A stretch of DNA of 6,555 bases from Desulfobacteraceae bacterium (GTDB lineage: Bacteria > Desulfobacterota > Desulfobacteria > Desulfobacterales > Desulfosalsimonadaceae). The DNA lies in contig DAIEHU010000151.1 of the NCBI GenBank assembly GCA_027353395.1, positions 1 to 6,555 on the forward strand, in the 5' to 3' direction. The notes beneath the pieces were generated by a model, which saw only the letters and a list, made by a program, of their open reading frames with translations, had not been told where the DNA came from and did no database searches. How positions within the stretch are numbered: position 1 is the stretch's first letter; each line of letters starts with the position of its first letter. The position numbers and the translations under genes were made by a program. Of the stretch, positions 1 through 6,246 are shown piece by piece.

Positions 1-1
1 G

Positions 2-628
2 ATATCCTCGCCATCCGGTGAACAATATTACCGGGCCATGGCCTCCGCAGCCAATTTCGCCTGGGCCAACCGGCAGATTCTCATGCACCAGGCAAAAGAA
101 GTATTGATGCGGACCCTCAACATCAGTCCCAGAAATCTTGCCATGCGGCTGGTGTATGATGTATGTCATAATATCGCCAAATTTGAAACCCATACCATCG
201 GCGGGAAAAAGCAGCGGGTCTGTGTCCACCGGAAAGGGGCCACCCGGTCATTTCCTCCCGGGCATCCGGCCCTGTGCCCGGAATACCGAACTGTCGGACA
301 GCCGATTCTGATTCCGGGGGACATGGGCACCGCTTCCTATGTCCTTGCCGGCGCTGAAGGGTCGATGTCGGAAACCTTCGGTTCCACCTGCCATGGCGCG
401 GGCCGGGTGCTGAGCCGGACGGCAGCCAAAAAAGCAGCCCAGGGCCGGTCTTTGAGCCGGGAACTCGAAGACAAGGGCATTCTCGTCCGCTGGACCGGAC
501 GTTCCACCCTGGCCGAAGAAATGCCGGACGCCTATAAGGATGTCACCCAGGTGGTGGATGTGGTGCATGGGTCCGGAATATCGAAAAAGGTTGCCAGATT
601 AAGGCCCCTTGCGGTGGTTAAGGGATGA
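2..628 (+). CDS. rtcB: RNA-splicing ligase RtcB, C-terminal part (5' end outside window)
   Basis: RtcB joins RNA ends carrying a 2',3'-cyclic phosphate or 3'-phosphate to 5'-OH ends, using GTP and Mn2+, in RNA repair or tRNA splicing. The reading frame is open from the window edge, and the residues before the first ATG (ISSPSGEQYYRA) already match the family, so the ATG at 38 is internal. About 208 codons are present; complete RtcB proteins are usually 400-480 residues, so the N-terminal half is missing. Visible hallmarks are NFAWANRQ near the start, a conserved DVCHN histidine segment, RKGATRSFPPG, GDMGTASYVL, and STCHGAGR. The histidine of the last motif (codon 392-394) corresponds to the residue that is guanylylated during catalysis in known RtcB enzymes. 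The C-terminus ends in the usual basic, proline-containing tail. The family call is firm; the physiological RNA substrate cannot be told from the sequence. Confidence 0.95.
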   Translation: MSSPSGEQYYRAMASAANFAWANRQILMHQAKEVLMRTLNISPRNLAMRLVYDVCHNIAKFETHTIGGKKQRVCVHRKGATRSFPPGHPALCPEYRTVGQPILIPGDMGTASYVLAGAEGSMSETFGSTCHGAGRVLSRTAAKKAAQGRSLSRELEDKGILVRWTGRSTLAEEMPDAYKDVTQVVDVVHGSGISKKVARLRPLAVVKG

Positions 629-661
629 TGAAGCGTTGAAACCACAATTTTGAGAAAATGC

Positions 662-1342
662 ATGCAATCAGAAATACAGAGCATCAGAGAAAAAATTGAA
701 AATTCGGAAGGGATGAAATGCATTGCCAAGATGAACTATCATAATCGATGCATAGGAATCTTGAACGGTAATTGTAAAGATTTAGCAGAAAAATTATCAA
801 TTGGAGAAAATTTTGCGGAAGCAATGAGTTATGGATTAATGGACCAGAAAAATGCATCATTAACAGCAGAATATCTTGAAGAAATCATAAGATATCTACA
901 CAATTTTCTTGCATCAGCTAGTATGTTAATTGATATCACAAGAAACTTAATCAAAACTTATTCAAACACCAAAATTTATAAAAAGTACCAAGAAAAAATT
1001 AATTTGGATTTTATAAATGATGAATTAAGCAACTTTATTGGGAGATTTAGGAACTACATTCTCCACTGCGGAGTGCCAAGCGCGGGTATGAGAATAGATG
1101 TATCCGCTAATACCACAGTTTTTTTAAGTAGAGATGAAATGCTTAAATGGTCTGGATGGAACGCTAAAAGCAAAAAATATCTTAATTCCTGCCCGGAAGA
1201 AATTCGCATAACTGAATTTGCAAGACTTTATACAAAAAAAGTAGATAATCTCAATCAATGGATAAATAGAGAAATCAAGGAATATCACGCGAAGGATTTG
1301 GCAGAGTTATATAAGCTTCAAGAACAACTTCGAGAAAATTGA
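662..1342 (+). CDS. Uncharacterised AT-rich protein, possible HEPN-like domain
   Basis: I do not recognise a named family. The protein is about 226 residues, largely helical in appearance, with no signal peptide or membrane segment. It has a charged N-terminal helix and a segment around H80 (HNFLASASMLID) reminiscent of hypothetical proteins with a helical bundle. A motif R130-N131-Y-I-L-H135 fits the R-x4-6-H signature of HEPN RNase-like domains, with the polar residue after R that is common there. It is followed by a WSGWNAKSKKYL segment and a lysine/glutamate-rich C-terminus. The gene is far more AT-rich than its neighbours: bases 901-960 have 16 G+C of 60, against 38 of 60 at 2101-2160. 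This suggests recent acquisition. The start is uncertain. ATG 662 has a weak GAG 7 nt upstream; an in-frame TTG at 650 would add four residues, and ATG 713 is also possible. It begins 33 nt after rtcB, so co-transcription is possible. An RNase role is inference only. Confidence 0.75.
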   Translation: MQSEIQSIREKIENSEGMKCIAKMNYHNRCIGILNGNCKDLAEKLSIGENFAEAMSYGLMDQKNASLTAEYLEEIIRYLHNFLASASMLIDITRNLIKTYSNTKIYKKYQEKINLDFINDELSNFIGRFRNYILHCGVPSAGMRIDVSANTTVFLSRDEMLKWSGWNAKSKKYLNSCPEEIRITEFARLYTKKVDNLNQWINREIKEYHAKDLAELYKLQEQLREN

Positions 1343-1411
1343 ATTACTAAAAATTCATAAAAAGAGAATCCAGGGAACGATTTACCGGACATAATTTTGA
1401 AGAGGATTAAT

Positions 1412-1418
1412 AAGGAGA
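1412..1418 (+). promoter_or_regulatory. Shine-Dalgarno site of the phosphomannomutase gene
   Basis: AAGGAGA, with GGAG ending 9 nt before ATG 1427. This fixes the start at 1427 rather than the in-frame upstream codon at 1397, which would add ten residues not seen in the family. Confidence 0.8.
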
Positions 1419-1426
1419 TTAAACCC

Positions 1427-2785
1427 ATGACACCGGACATTTTCAGGGAATACGACATCCGGGGCATCGCCGGAAAACAGATCACCGAAGACGATGTCAT
1501 TCTTATCGGCAAAGGCATCGGCACGTTTCTGGCGCAACAAAATTGCTTCCGGCTGACCGTGGGCCGTGACTGCCGGCTGACTTCCGATCATTTTTCGGAA
1601 AAACTCATCGAAGGTCTCATGTCCACGGGCTGCCATGTCACGGATATCGGCGTATGCCCCACGCCCGTGCTGTATTTTTCCATCCCGCACCTTGCCCAGG
1701 AAGGCGGCGTGATGCTCACCGCCAGCCACAACCCGCCGGAATACAACGGGTTTAAAGTATGCAAATTTACTGATTCGGTTCACGGCGAACAAATCCAGCA
1801 AATCCGGCATATTATTGAAAAAAAAAAATTCGCTTCAGGCACGGGGTCAAGGGCAAAGGCTGATGTCGTCACCCCCTATACCCGGTTTCTGATGGACAAC
1901 ATCCATATCAACAAACCGCTGAATGTCGGCATTGACGCCGGAAACGGCACCGCCGGGGTGATTGCCGTTCCGGTTTTAAAAGCCCTTGGCTGCAATATTA
2001 TGGATATCTATTGCGACATGGACGGCCGGTTTCCCAACCACGAGGCGGACCCGACCGTGGCGAAAAACATGGCGGACCTCATCCGGATGGTACGGGAGAA
2101 AAATCTGGACCTGGGCATCGGCTATGACGGCGACGGGGACCGCATCGGGGTGGTGGATGAACGGGGCCATCTTGTTTACGGCGACCAGCTCATGATCATT
2201 TTCGCCAGGGAAATTTTATCCCGCAAACCCGGCGCCACTTTTATTTCCGAGGTCAAATGCTCCAAAACCATGTATGACGACATCAAAGCCCATGGCGGCA
2301 ACCCCATTATGTGGAAAACCGGCCATTCCCTGATCAAGGGAAAAATGAAAATCGAGAAGGCGGAACTGGCCGGGGAAATGAGCGGCCACATGTTTTTCGC
2401 GGACCGGTATTTCGGATTTGACGACGCGATATATGCCACCTGCCGGCTGCTGGAAATCCTGGCGGACACCGGAAAACCCCTGTCCGGACTGCTTGCGGAT
2501 GTGCCGAAGACATTCACCACCCCGGAAATCCGGGTGGATTGCCCGGACACGGTTAAATTTTCAGTGGTGGCGAAACTCACGGAAAAATTCCGAAAAGAAT
2601 ACGATGTCATTGATATCGACGGGGCCCGGATCGTTTTTGCGGACGGATGGGGCCTGGTCCGGGCCTCCAACACCCAGCCGGCCCTGGTGCTGCGCTTTGA
2701 AGCCCTGTCGCAGGAGCGGCTGGCTGAAATCCGGCATCTGGTGGAATCTTCCCTGGCATTCGTGCAAAACGAAATCCTGTTTTAA
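1427..2785 (+). CDS. Phosphomannomutase/phosphoglucomutase (alpha-D-phosphohexomutase)
   Basis: The enzyme interconverts hexose 1- and 6-phosphates (mannose and/or glucose) in the cytoplasm, feeding nucleotide-sugar synthesis for lipopolysaccharide and exopolysaccharide. The length of 452 residues is normal for bacterial AlgC/ManB-type enzymes. All four active-site loops are visible. The N-terminus reads IFREYDIRG. The phosphoserine loop TASHNP has the catalytic Ser100. The metal-binding loop DGDGDR spans residues 234-239. The sugar-specificity loop GEMSGH is at 316-321, a form found in dual PMM/PGM enzymes. The C-terminal phosphate-binding loop RASNTQP spans 412-418. An 11-A run at 1818-1828 encodes EKKK and is in frame here. 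The gene begins 84 nt after the AT-rich orphan and has its own strong ribosome-binding site. The closest characterised relative is Pseudomonas AlgC, but preference for mannose over glucose cannot be decided, so no symbol is given. Confidence 0.95.
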   Translation: MTPDIFREYDIRGIAGKQITEDDVILIGKGIGTFLAQQNCFRLTVGRDCRLTSDHFSEKLIEGLMSTGCHVTDIGVCPTPVLYFSIPHLAQEGGVMLTASHNPPEYNGFKVCKFTDSVHGEQIQQIRHIIEKKKFASGTGSRAKADVVTPYTRFLMDNIHINKPLNVGIDAGNGTAGVIAVPVLKALGCNIMDIYCDMDGRFPNHEADPTVAKNMADLIRMVREKNLDLGIGYDGDGDRIGVVDERGHLVYGDQLMIIFAREILSRKPGATFISEVKCSKTMYDDIKAHGGNPIMWKTGHSLIKGKMKIEKAELAGEMSGHMFFADRYFGFDDAIYATCRLLEILADTGKPLSGLLADVPKTFTTPEIRVDCPDTVKFSVVAKLTEKFRKEYDVIDIDGARIVFADGWGLVRASNTQPALVLRFEALSQERLAEIRHLVESSLAFVQNEILF

Positions 2786-2863
2786 AATATCAGGGTTTAA
2801 AATGCTTGATTCATATATTTAATCATGAAATAAGAAATTTTTGCCGATTGCGCAAGGTATGAT

Positions 2864-2880
2864 CGGCCCGGCTGGGGCCG
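2864..2880 (+). terminator. Possible weak terminator after the phosphomannomutase gene
   Basis: CGGCCC (2864-2869) pairs with GGGCCG (2875-2880) around a 5-nt loop, followed by TAATTT. The stem is short and very GC-rich, but the T-tract is poor, so termination is uncertain. It overlaps an alternative hairpin, GCCGAT 2843-2848 with ATCGGC 2862-2867, so only one can form at a time. Confidence 0.35.
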
Positions 2881-2922
2881 TAATTTGCGATGTGTTCCAT
2901 TTACCGCATAAAAATGTGAAAC

Positions 2923-2952
2923 TTCAGTTATTGTTAATGAATATTATATAAT
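2923..2952 (+). promoter_or_regulatory. Possible sigma70-type promoter for serA
   Basis: A perfect TATAAT box lies at 2947-2952 in a markedly AT-rich stretch. The best upstream -35 candidate at usable spacing is TTCAGT (2923-2928), 18 nt away, which matches the consensus poorly. Transcription would start close to 2959, giving a leader of only about 15 nt before ATG 2974. Confidence 0.4.
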
Positions 2953-2973
2953 TTCATGCCAAGGAGCCAAACA

Positions 2974-4557
2974 ATGAAAGTGCTGATCAGCGACAAGCTA
3001 GGGGAAGAAGGCGTTAAAATCCTTCAAAATGAAGAAGGCATCGAAGTGGATGTCAAAACCGGGCTTGCTCCGGAGGAACTCAAAAAAATCATCGGCCAGT
3101 ATGACGGCCTGATCATCCGGAGCGCCACCAAGGTCACTGCGGACCTGTTGGAGGCGGCCACCAATTTAAAGGTTGTCGGACGGGCGGGGATCGGCTTGGA
3201 CAACGTGGACATCCCGGCGGCCACCAAAAAAGGCGTGGCGGTCATGAATACTCCCGGCGGCAACGTGGTCACCACCGCCGAACATACCCTTTCGCTGATG
3301 ATGGCCCTGACCCGGAACATTCCCCAGGGCACGGCCACCATTAAACAGGGACTGTGGGAAAAAAAGAAGCTCGAAGGCCGCGAAATTTTTGGTAAAACCC
3401 TGGGCGTCATCGGATTCGGCAAAATCGGGTCCGTGGTGGCGGACCGGGCCCGGGGGCTCAAGATGCGGGTGGTGGTATTTGATCCCGTGGTGCAGCCGGA
3501 AGTGATCGAAAAAGAGGGTTTCGAATATGTGGACTTAGACGGCCTGTTCAAACAATCTGATTACATCACGGTGCATGTGCCCAAAATCCCGGCCACCGTC
3601 GGCCTGCTCAACAAGGCCGCATTTGCGAAAATGAAGGACGGGGTCATGGTGGTGAACTGCGCACGGGGCGGAATTATTGATGAAAACGACCTGTATGACG
3701 CCATCACGTCGGGAAAAGTCGCGGGCGCGGCATTGGACGTGTTCAGCACCGAACCCCCGCCAGCCGACCTGCCGCTCCTCAAACTGGACAAAGTCATCGC
3801 CACCCCCCACCTGGGCGCATCCACCAAGGAAGCCCAGACCAATGTAGCCGTGGCCGTGGCTCAGCAGTTCATCGAATTTTTGAAGTATAACAATATCATC
3901 AACGCGGTGAATGTGCCGGCGGTTTCCGGCAAACTCCTTGAGCAGCTCCGGCCGTTCATGACCCTTGCCGACCGCATGGGATGCATGCAGGCCCAATTTT
4001 TAACCGGTCAGCTCAAGGAGATCCATCTGGAATATCAGGGAGATTTTCACGGCCTGGACCTGAAACCCGTGACCACGGCGTTTCTAAAAGGAATTTTGGA
4101 TGTTCTGGTGCAGGATGGGGTCAATTCCGTAAATGCGCCGGTGCTGGCAAAAGAGATGGGCATCAAAGTGTCTGAAACCGCCACCGCCGATTCCGATCAA
4201 TTCATGAACCTGATCAACGTCAGAATCGTGACAACGGAAAAAGAACGCGTGGTGGCAGGGTCGGTTTTCGGCAAGACGGACGCCAGGATCGTCAGAATTG
4301 ATGATTTCCGCATTGAAATCATTCCCGAAGGGCATCTGACCATCATTCATAACCTTGACGAACCCGGCGCCATCGGCAGCATCGGGAACCTGCTGGGGGA
4401 AAACAAGATCAATATCTCCCAGATGCATGTCGGCACACAGGTCGGCGGGAAAAACAATATCATCCTCATCAAAACCGCCGATCCCCTGACAAGTGACATG
4501 CAGAAAAAAATTCTGGCGCTTCCGAAAGTGAAATCCATCCGGACGTTTGAGTTGTAG
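2974..4557 (+). CDS. serA: D-3-phosphoglycerate dehydrogenase
   Basis: SerA oxidises 3-phosphoglycerate to 3-phosphohydroxypyruvate with NAD+, the committed step of phosphorylated serine biosynthesis in the cytoplasm. The start at ATG 2974 is set by AAGGAG at 2961-2966, 7 nt upstream; an in-frame ATG at 2956 lacks such a site and would add six residues. The 527-residue length is that of the long SerA type. The N-terminal substrate-binding lobe carries VGRAGIGLDNVD. The Rossmann lobe has GFGKIG at 147-152. The catalytic residues of the hydroxyacid dehydrogenase family are visible as R231 (NCARGG), E260 (STEPP) and H279 (TPHLGAST). An intervening domain follows (about 310-440), and a C-terminal ACT domain from about residue 455 (LTIIHNLDEPG), which binds serine for feedback inhibition in related enzymes. 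The gene stands alone, with intergenic gaps of more than 100 nt on both sides. The call is firm; feedback control is inferred from the domain. Confidence 0.97.
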   Translation: MKVLISDKLGEEGVKILQNEEGIEVDVKTGLAPEELKKIIGQYDGLIIRSATKVTADLLEAATNLKVVGRAGIGLDNVDIPAATKKGVAVMNTPGGNVVTTAEHTLSLMMALTRNIPQGTATIKQGLWEKKKLEGREIFGKTLGVIGFGKIGSVVADRARGLKMRVVVFDPVVQPEVIEKEGFEYVDLDGLFKQSDYITVHVPKIPATVGLLNKAAFAKMKDGVMVVNCARGGIIDENDLYDAITSGKVAGAALDVFSTEPPPADLPLLKLDKVIATPHLGASTKEAQTNVAVAVAQQFIEFLKYNNIINAVNVPAVSGKLLEQLRPFMTLADRMGCMQAQFLTGQLKEIHLEYQGDFHGLDLKPVTTAFLKGILDVLVQDGVNSVNAPVLAKEMGIKVSETATADSDQFMNLINVRIVTTEKERVVAGSVFGKTDARIVRIDDFRIEIIPEGHLTIIHNLDEPGAIGSIGNLLGENKINISQMHVGTQVGGKNNIILIKTADPLTSDMQKKILALPKVKSIRTFEL

Positions 4558-4587
4558 ATATAAATAAAGCCTTTTAAACCATAAACC

Positions 4588-4632
4588 AGTGGATTTGTGC
4601 GCGCGCCACAACGGCTCGCACACAAATCCACT
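4588..4632. repeat. Perfect 12-bp inverted repeat between serA and the DUF1844 gene
   Basis: AGTGGATTTGTG (4588-4599) is the exact reverse complement of CACAAATCCACT (4621-4632), with a 21-nt GC-rich spacer. An alternative pairing of GTGCG (4597-4601) with CGCAC (4617-4621) can extend the stem through a small bulge. No T-run follows on either side, so it is not a textbook intrinsic terminator. It could still end serA transcription in both directions, stabilise the mRNA end, or bind a dimeric protein. Confidence 0.6.
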
Positions 4633-4659
4633 CCATGCACCATGATTCATGAGGCGGCC

Positions 4660-4947
4660 ATGACGGAAAACAAACAGACACAGCAGGGATTTGCAATGCC
4701 TGCCATCAATTTTTCAACTTTTATCCTGTCGTTAAATTCAGCGGCCCTGGTTCATCTTGGCGCGGAAACGGATCCCACCACCGGCACGCGGTCCACCAAT
4801 CTTCCTTTAGCCAAACAAACCATTGATATTCTATCCATGATGGAAGAAAAAACCAAAGGGAACCTGACCGAAGATGAAAAACGGCTGGTGACGCACCTGA
4901 TTTATGAACTGCGCCTGTTGTATGTCAAACAGGCGAAAGGGGATTAA
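4660..4947 (+). CDS. DUF1844 domain protein
   Basis: This is a small cytoplasmic protein of 95 residues and unknown function. The signature of the family is clear: a short variable hydrophilic N-terminus (residues 1-18), then INFSTFILSLNSAALVHLG, a short linker, LAKQTIDILSMMEEKTKGNL, and a final helix ending LRLLYVKQ. In Deltaproteobacteria such genes commonly lie next to ispE, as here, 24 nt upstream in the same reading frame. ATG 4660 follows GAGG at 4651-4654. ATG 4642, six codons earlier, is an alternative; earlier starts would run into the inverted repeat. The N-terminal tail is shorter than in many relatives. The family assignment is confident, and no function should be assumed. Confidence 0.88.
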   Translation: MTENKQTQQGFAMPAINFSTFILSLNSAALVHLGAETDPTTGTRSTNLPLAKQTIDILSMMEEKTKGNLTEDEKRLVTHLIYELRLLYVKQAKGD

Positions 4948-4971
4948 GCCGCATATGACGCTGCCTCGCTC

Positions 4972-5859
4972 ATGCACATTCACTCTCCCGCCAAAATAAA
5001 TCTATATCTTGAGGTCACCGGTAAACGCACGGACGGATATCATAATCTCAACACCCTGATGTGTTGCATCGGTTTACATGATTCCATCCGCCTCTCCTTT
5101 GACAAGCCCCGAATCACGCTCCATTGCTCCCATCCGGACGTGCCGGAAGACGCGACCAATCTGGCCTGCCGGGCTGCAAAATTATTTTTATACACCATTG
5201 GCAGCCGTGACGGCGTTCATATGGAACTCGAAAAACGAATCCCCATTGGCGCGGGACTCGGGGGAGGAAGCAGCAATGCGGCGTCGGTGCTCATGGCATT
5301 GAATGGACACTTCAACAGCCCCCTCACCCAGGCGGATTTGATGACCATGGGAAAAACCATCGGCGCGGATGTGCCATTCTTTATTTACGGCAAACCAGCG
5401 GTCGCCACCGGCATCGGGGATATTCTTACCCCCTGCCCCCATCTTGATCCTTTTGCGGTGGTGCTGATCTACCCGTCAGTTCCCGTATCCACCGCCGAGG
5501 TATATAAAAAATTGAATTTAAGATTGACAAAAACCAAAAAAATAAATACACGTTTTCTTTTTAAACAAAACCGGAGCCATATTGCGCTTCCATTTTTGTT
5601 TAATGATCTGGAACCCGTTGCATCCCATATCTGTCCCGATATCCGGCAGGCAAAGGCGGCTTTGCTTAGACAAAACGCCATATCGGCATTGATGACGGGG
5701 AGCGGTTCAGCGGTATTCGGGCTTTTTGAAAATGATGACTCGGCCTTAAAGGCATATGGCGCCATTTCCAGCCGGATCGCAAGAGATGGAGATATCTCGT
5801 ATCATAACCCAAATAACAAAAAGGCATGGCGGCTCTATCTGAGCCATCTGGTTGTATAA
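4972..5859 (+). CDS. ispE: 4-diphosphocytidyl-2-C-methyl-D-erythritol kinase
   Basis: IspE phosphorylates the 2-hydroxyl of CDP-methylerythritol with ATP, the fourth step of the MEP (non-mevalonate) route to isoprenoid precursors. It is a cytoplasmic GHMP-family kinase, and 295 residues is a normal length. Motif 1 is SPAKINLYL with the conserved K8, followed by RTDGYHNL. The ATP-binding glycine loop, PIGAGLGGGSSNAA, spans residues 91-104. GADVPFF carries the catalytic D133. The C-terminal motif is ALMTGSGSAVFGLF. The only in-frame start after the preceding stop is ATG 4972, which has no convincing Shine-Dalgarno site. Translation may be coupled to the DUF1844 gene or to a 14-codon ORF starting at ATG 4955, which overlaps the ispE start in another frame. 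A locally AT-rich stretch at about 5505-5575 encodes a lysine-rich loop that is also variable in relatives. Function is secure. Confidence 0.96.
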   Translation: MHIHSPAKINLYLEVTGKRTDGYHNLNTLMCCIGLHDSIRLSFDKPRITLHCSHPDVPEDATNLACRAAKLFLYTIGSRDGVHMELEKRIPIGAGLGGGSSNAASVLMALNGHFNSPLTQADLMTMGKTIGADVPFFIYGKPAVATGIGDILTPCPHLDPFAVVLIYPSVPVSTAEVYKKLNLRLTKTKKINTRFLFKQNRSHIALPFLFNDLEPVASHICPDIRQAKAALLRQNAISALMTGSGSAVFGLFENDDSALKAYGAISSRIARDGDISYHNPNNKKAWRLYLSHLVV

Positions 5860-5865
5860 TCGCTT

Positions 5866-5891
5866 TTGACAGTTTTAAAAGGCATGATAAT
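5866..5891 (+). promoter_or_regulatory. Possible promoter for the tRNA cluster
   Basis: A perfect TTGACA (5866-5871) is followed 14 nt later by GATAAT (5886-5891), five of six matches to the -10 consensus. The spacer is shorter than the usual 16-18 nt, so strength is doubtful. It lies just after ispE and about 45 nt before the first tRNA. Confidence 0.35.
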
Positions 5892-5893
5892 CA

Positions 5894-5926
5894 AGGCGGA
5901 ACGCGGACGGATGGACGCGTCCGCCT
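5894..5926. other. GC-rich hairpin between ispE and the first tRNA
   Basis: AGGCGG (5894-5899) pairs with CCGCCT (5921-5926), and after one bulged A, ACGCG (5901-5905) pairs with CGCGT (5916-5920), leaving a 10-nt loop. An alternative fold pairs GCGGAC (5903-5908) with GTCCGC (5919-5924). The 3' side is followed by A residues rather than T, so a classical terminator is unlikely. A role in ispE mRNA end formation or tRNA leader processing is possible. Confidence 0.4.
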
Positions 5927-5935
5927 AAAAAATAT

Positions 5936-6010
5936 TGGGGCGTCGTCAAGCGGAAAGACACAGGATTTTGATTCCTGCATTCGGAGGTTCGAATCCTCCC
6001 CCCACCACCA
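5936..6010 (+). tRNA. tRNA-Gln(TTG) body with a tRNA-Tyr-like 3' end (chimeric or defective)
   Basis: The body is a clear glutamine tRNA. The 5' strand is TGGGGCG and the D-arm is GTC/GAC. The anticodon arm is CAGGA/TCCTG with loop TTTTGAT (anticodon TTG), and the variable loop CATTC and a perfect T-arm GGAGG/CCTCC follow. The total length of 75 nt, including an encoded CCA, equals that of E. coli tRNA-Gln. The acceptor stem fails: 3' strand CCCCACC should pair with GGTGGGG, but the 5' strand is TGGGGCG, leaving mismatches at 1-72, 3-70 and 6-67. CCCCACC with ACCA is the acceptor end of a typical tRNA-Tyr. Only a shortened 5-bp pairing (TGGGG with CCCCA at 6000-6004) is possible, which would leave CCACCA overhanging. 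Glutamine identity of the body is firm; function as a charged tRNA is doubtful. Confidence 0.7.
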
Positions 6011-6019
6011 TTCTTTAGA

Positions 6020-6077
6020 TTGACTGTAGGAGATGCCTTTATTCCGGCATCAATTACTACAAGGCAAAGCCAGTCAA
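6020..6077. other. Nested inverted repeats in the spacer after the first tRNA
   Basis: TTGACTG (6020-6026) pairs with CAGTCAA (6071-6077), enclosing a second hairpin, GATGCC (6032-6037) with GGCATC (6046-6051). The spacer from 6011 to 6170 has no convincing gene. A further short pairing, GCGCG 6126-6130 with CGCGC 6152-6156, lies before tRNA-Gly. Such folds could guide processing of a multi-tRNA transcript; this is inference. Confidence 0.35.
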
Positions 6078-6170
6078 ATTGATAAAGAGGGGGCGAACCT
6101 TTTATTCTTAAAAAATACCCCCGTCGCGCGTGATGCGATAACAGTAGCAGGCGCGCTGAAAATCACTAAA

Positions 6171-6246
6171 GCGGGAGTAGCTCAGTTGGTAGAGCTTCAG
6201 CCTTCCAAGCTGAATGTCGCGAGTTCGAGCCTCGTCTCCCGCTCCA
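6171..6246 (+). tRNA. tRNA-Gly(TCC)
   Basis: A complete 76-nt cloverleaf. Acceptor GCGGGAG pairs perfectly with CTCCCGC, and the D-arm is GCTC/GAGC. The anticodon stem TCAGC/GCTGA carries loop CTTCCAA (anticodon TCC, reading GGA/GGG). The T-arm is GCGAG/CTCGT with one G-T pair, and discriminator T and an encoded CCA follow. It is the Gly member of the tRNA cluster that precedes tuf. Confidence 0.95.

Noticed and set aside
1397..1426. Upstream in-frame extension of the phosphomannomutase gene
   Set aside because: AAGGAGA is correctly placed for ATG 1427, and the family N-terminus begins at the later start.
4084..4650. Long minus-strand open frame (188 codons) opposite serA
   Set aside because: It is a shadow of a GC-rich coding gene and its translation resembles no protein family; similar shadows occur opposite the phosphomannomutase and ispE genes.
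5855..5860. TATAAT at the very end of ispE
   Set aside because: No acceptable -35 element lies 16-18 nt upstream, and the bases encode the last residues and stop of ispE.
5826..6023. Open frame of 65 codons overlapping the ispE end and the first tRNA
   Set aside because: It is a different-frame reading of the ispE 3' end and the tRNA, with no plausible start signal.
6020..6032. TTGACTGTAGG as a relic of a tRNA-Tyr anticodon arm (GACTGTA)
   Set aside because: The match is only seven bases, no flanking stem or loop fits, and it lies downstream of the Tyr-like 3' end, which is the wrong order.
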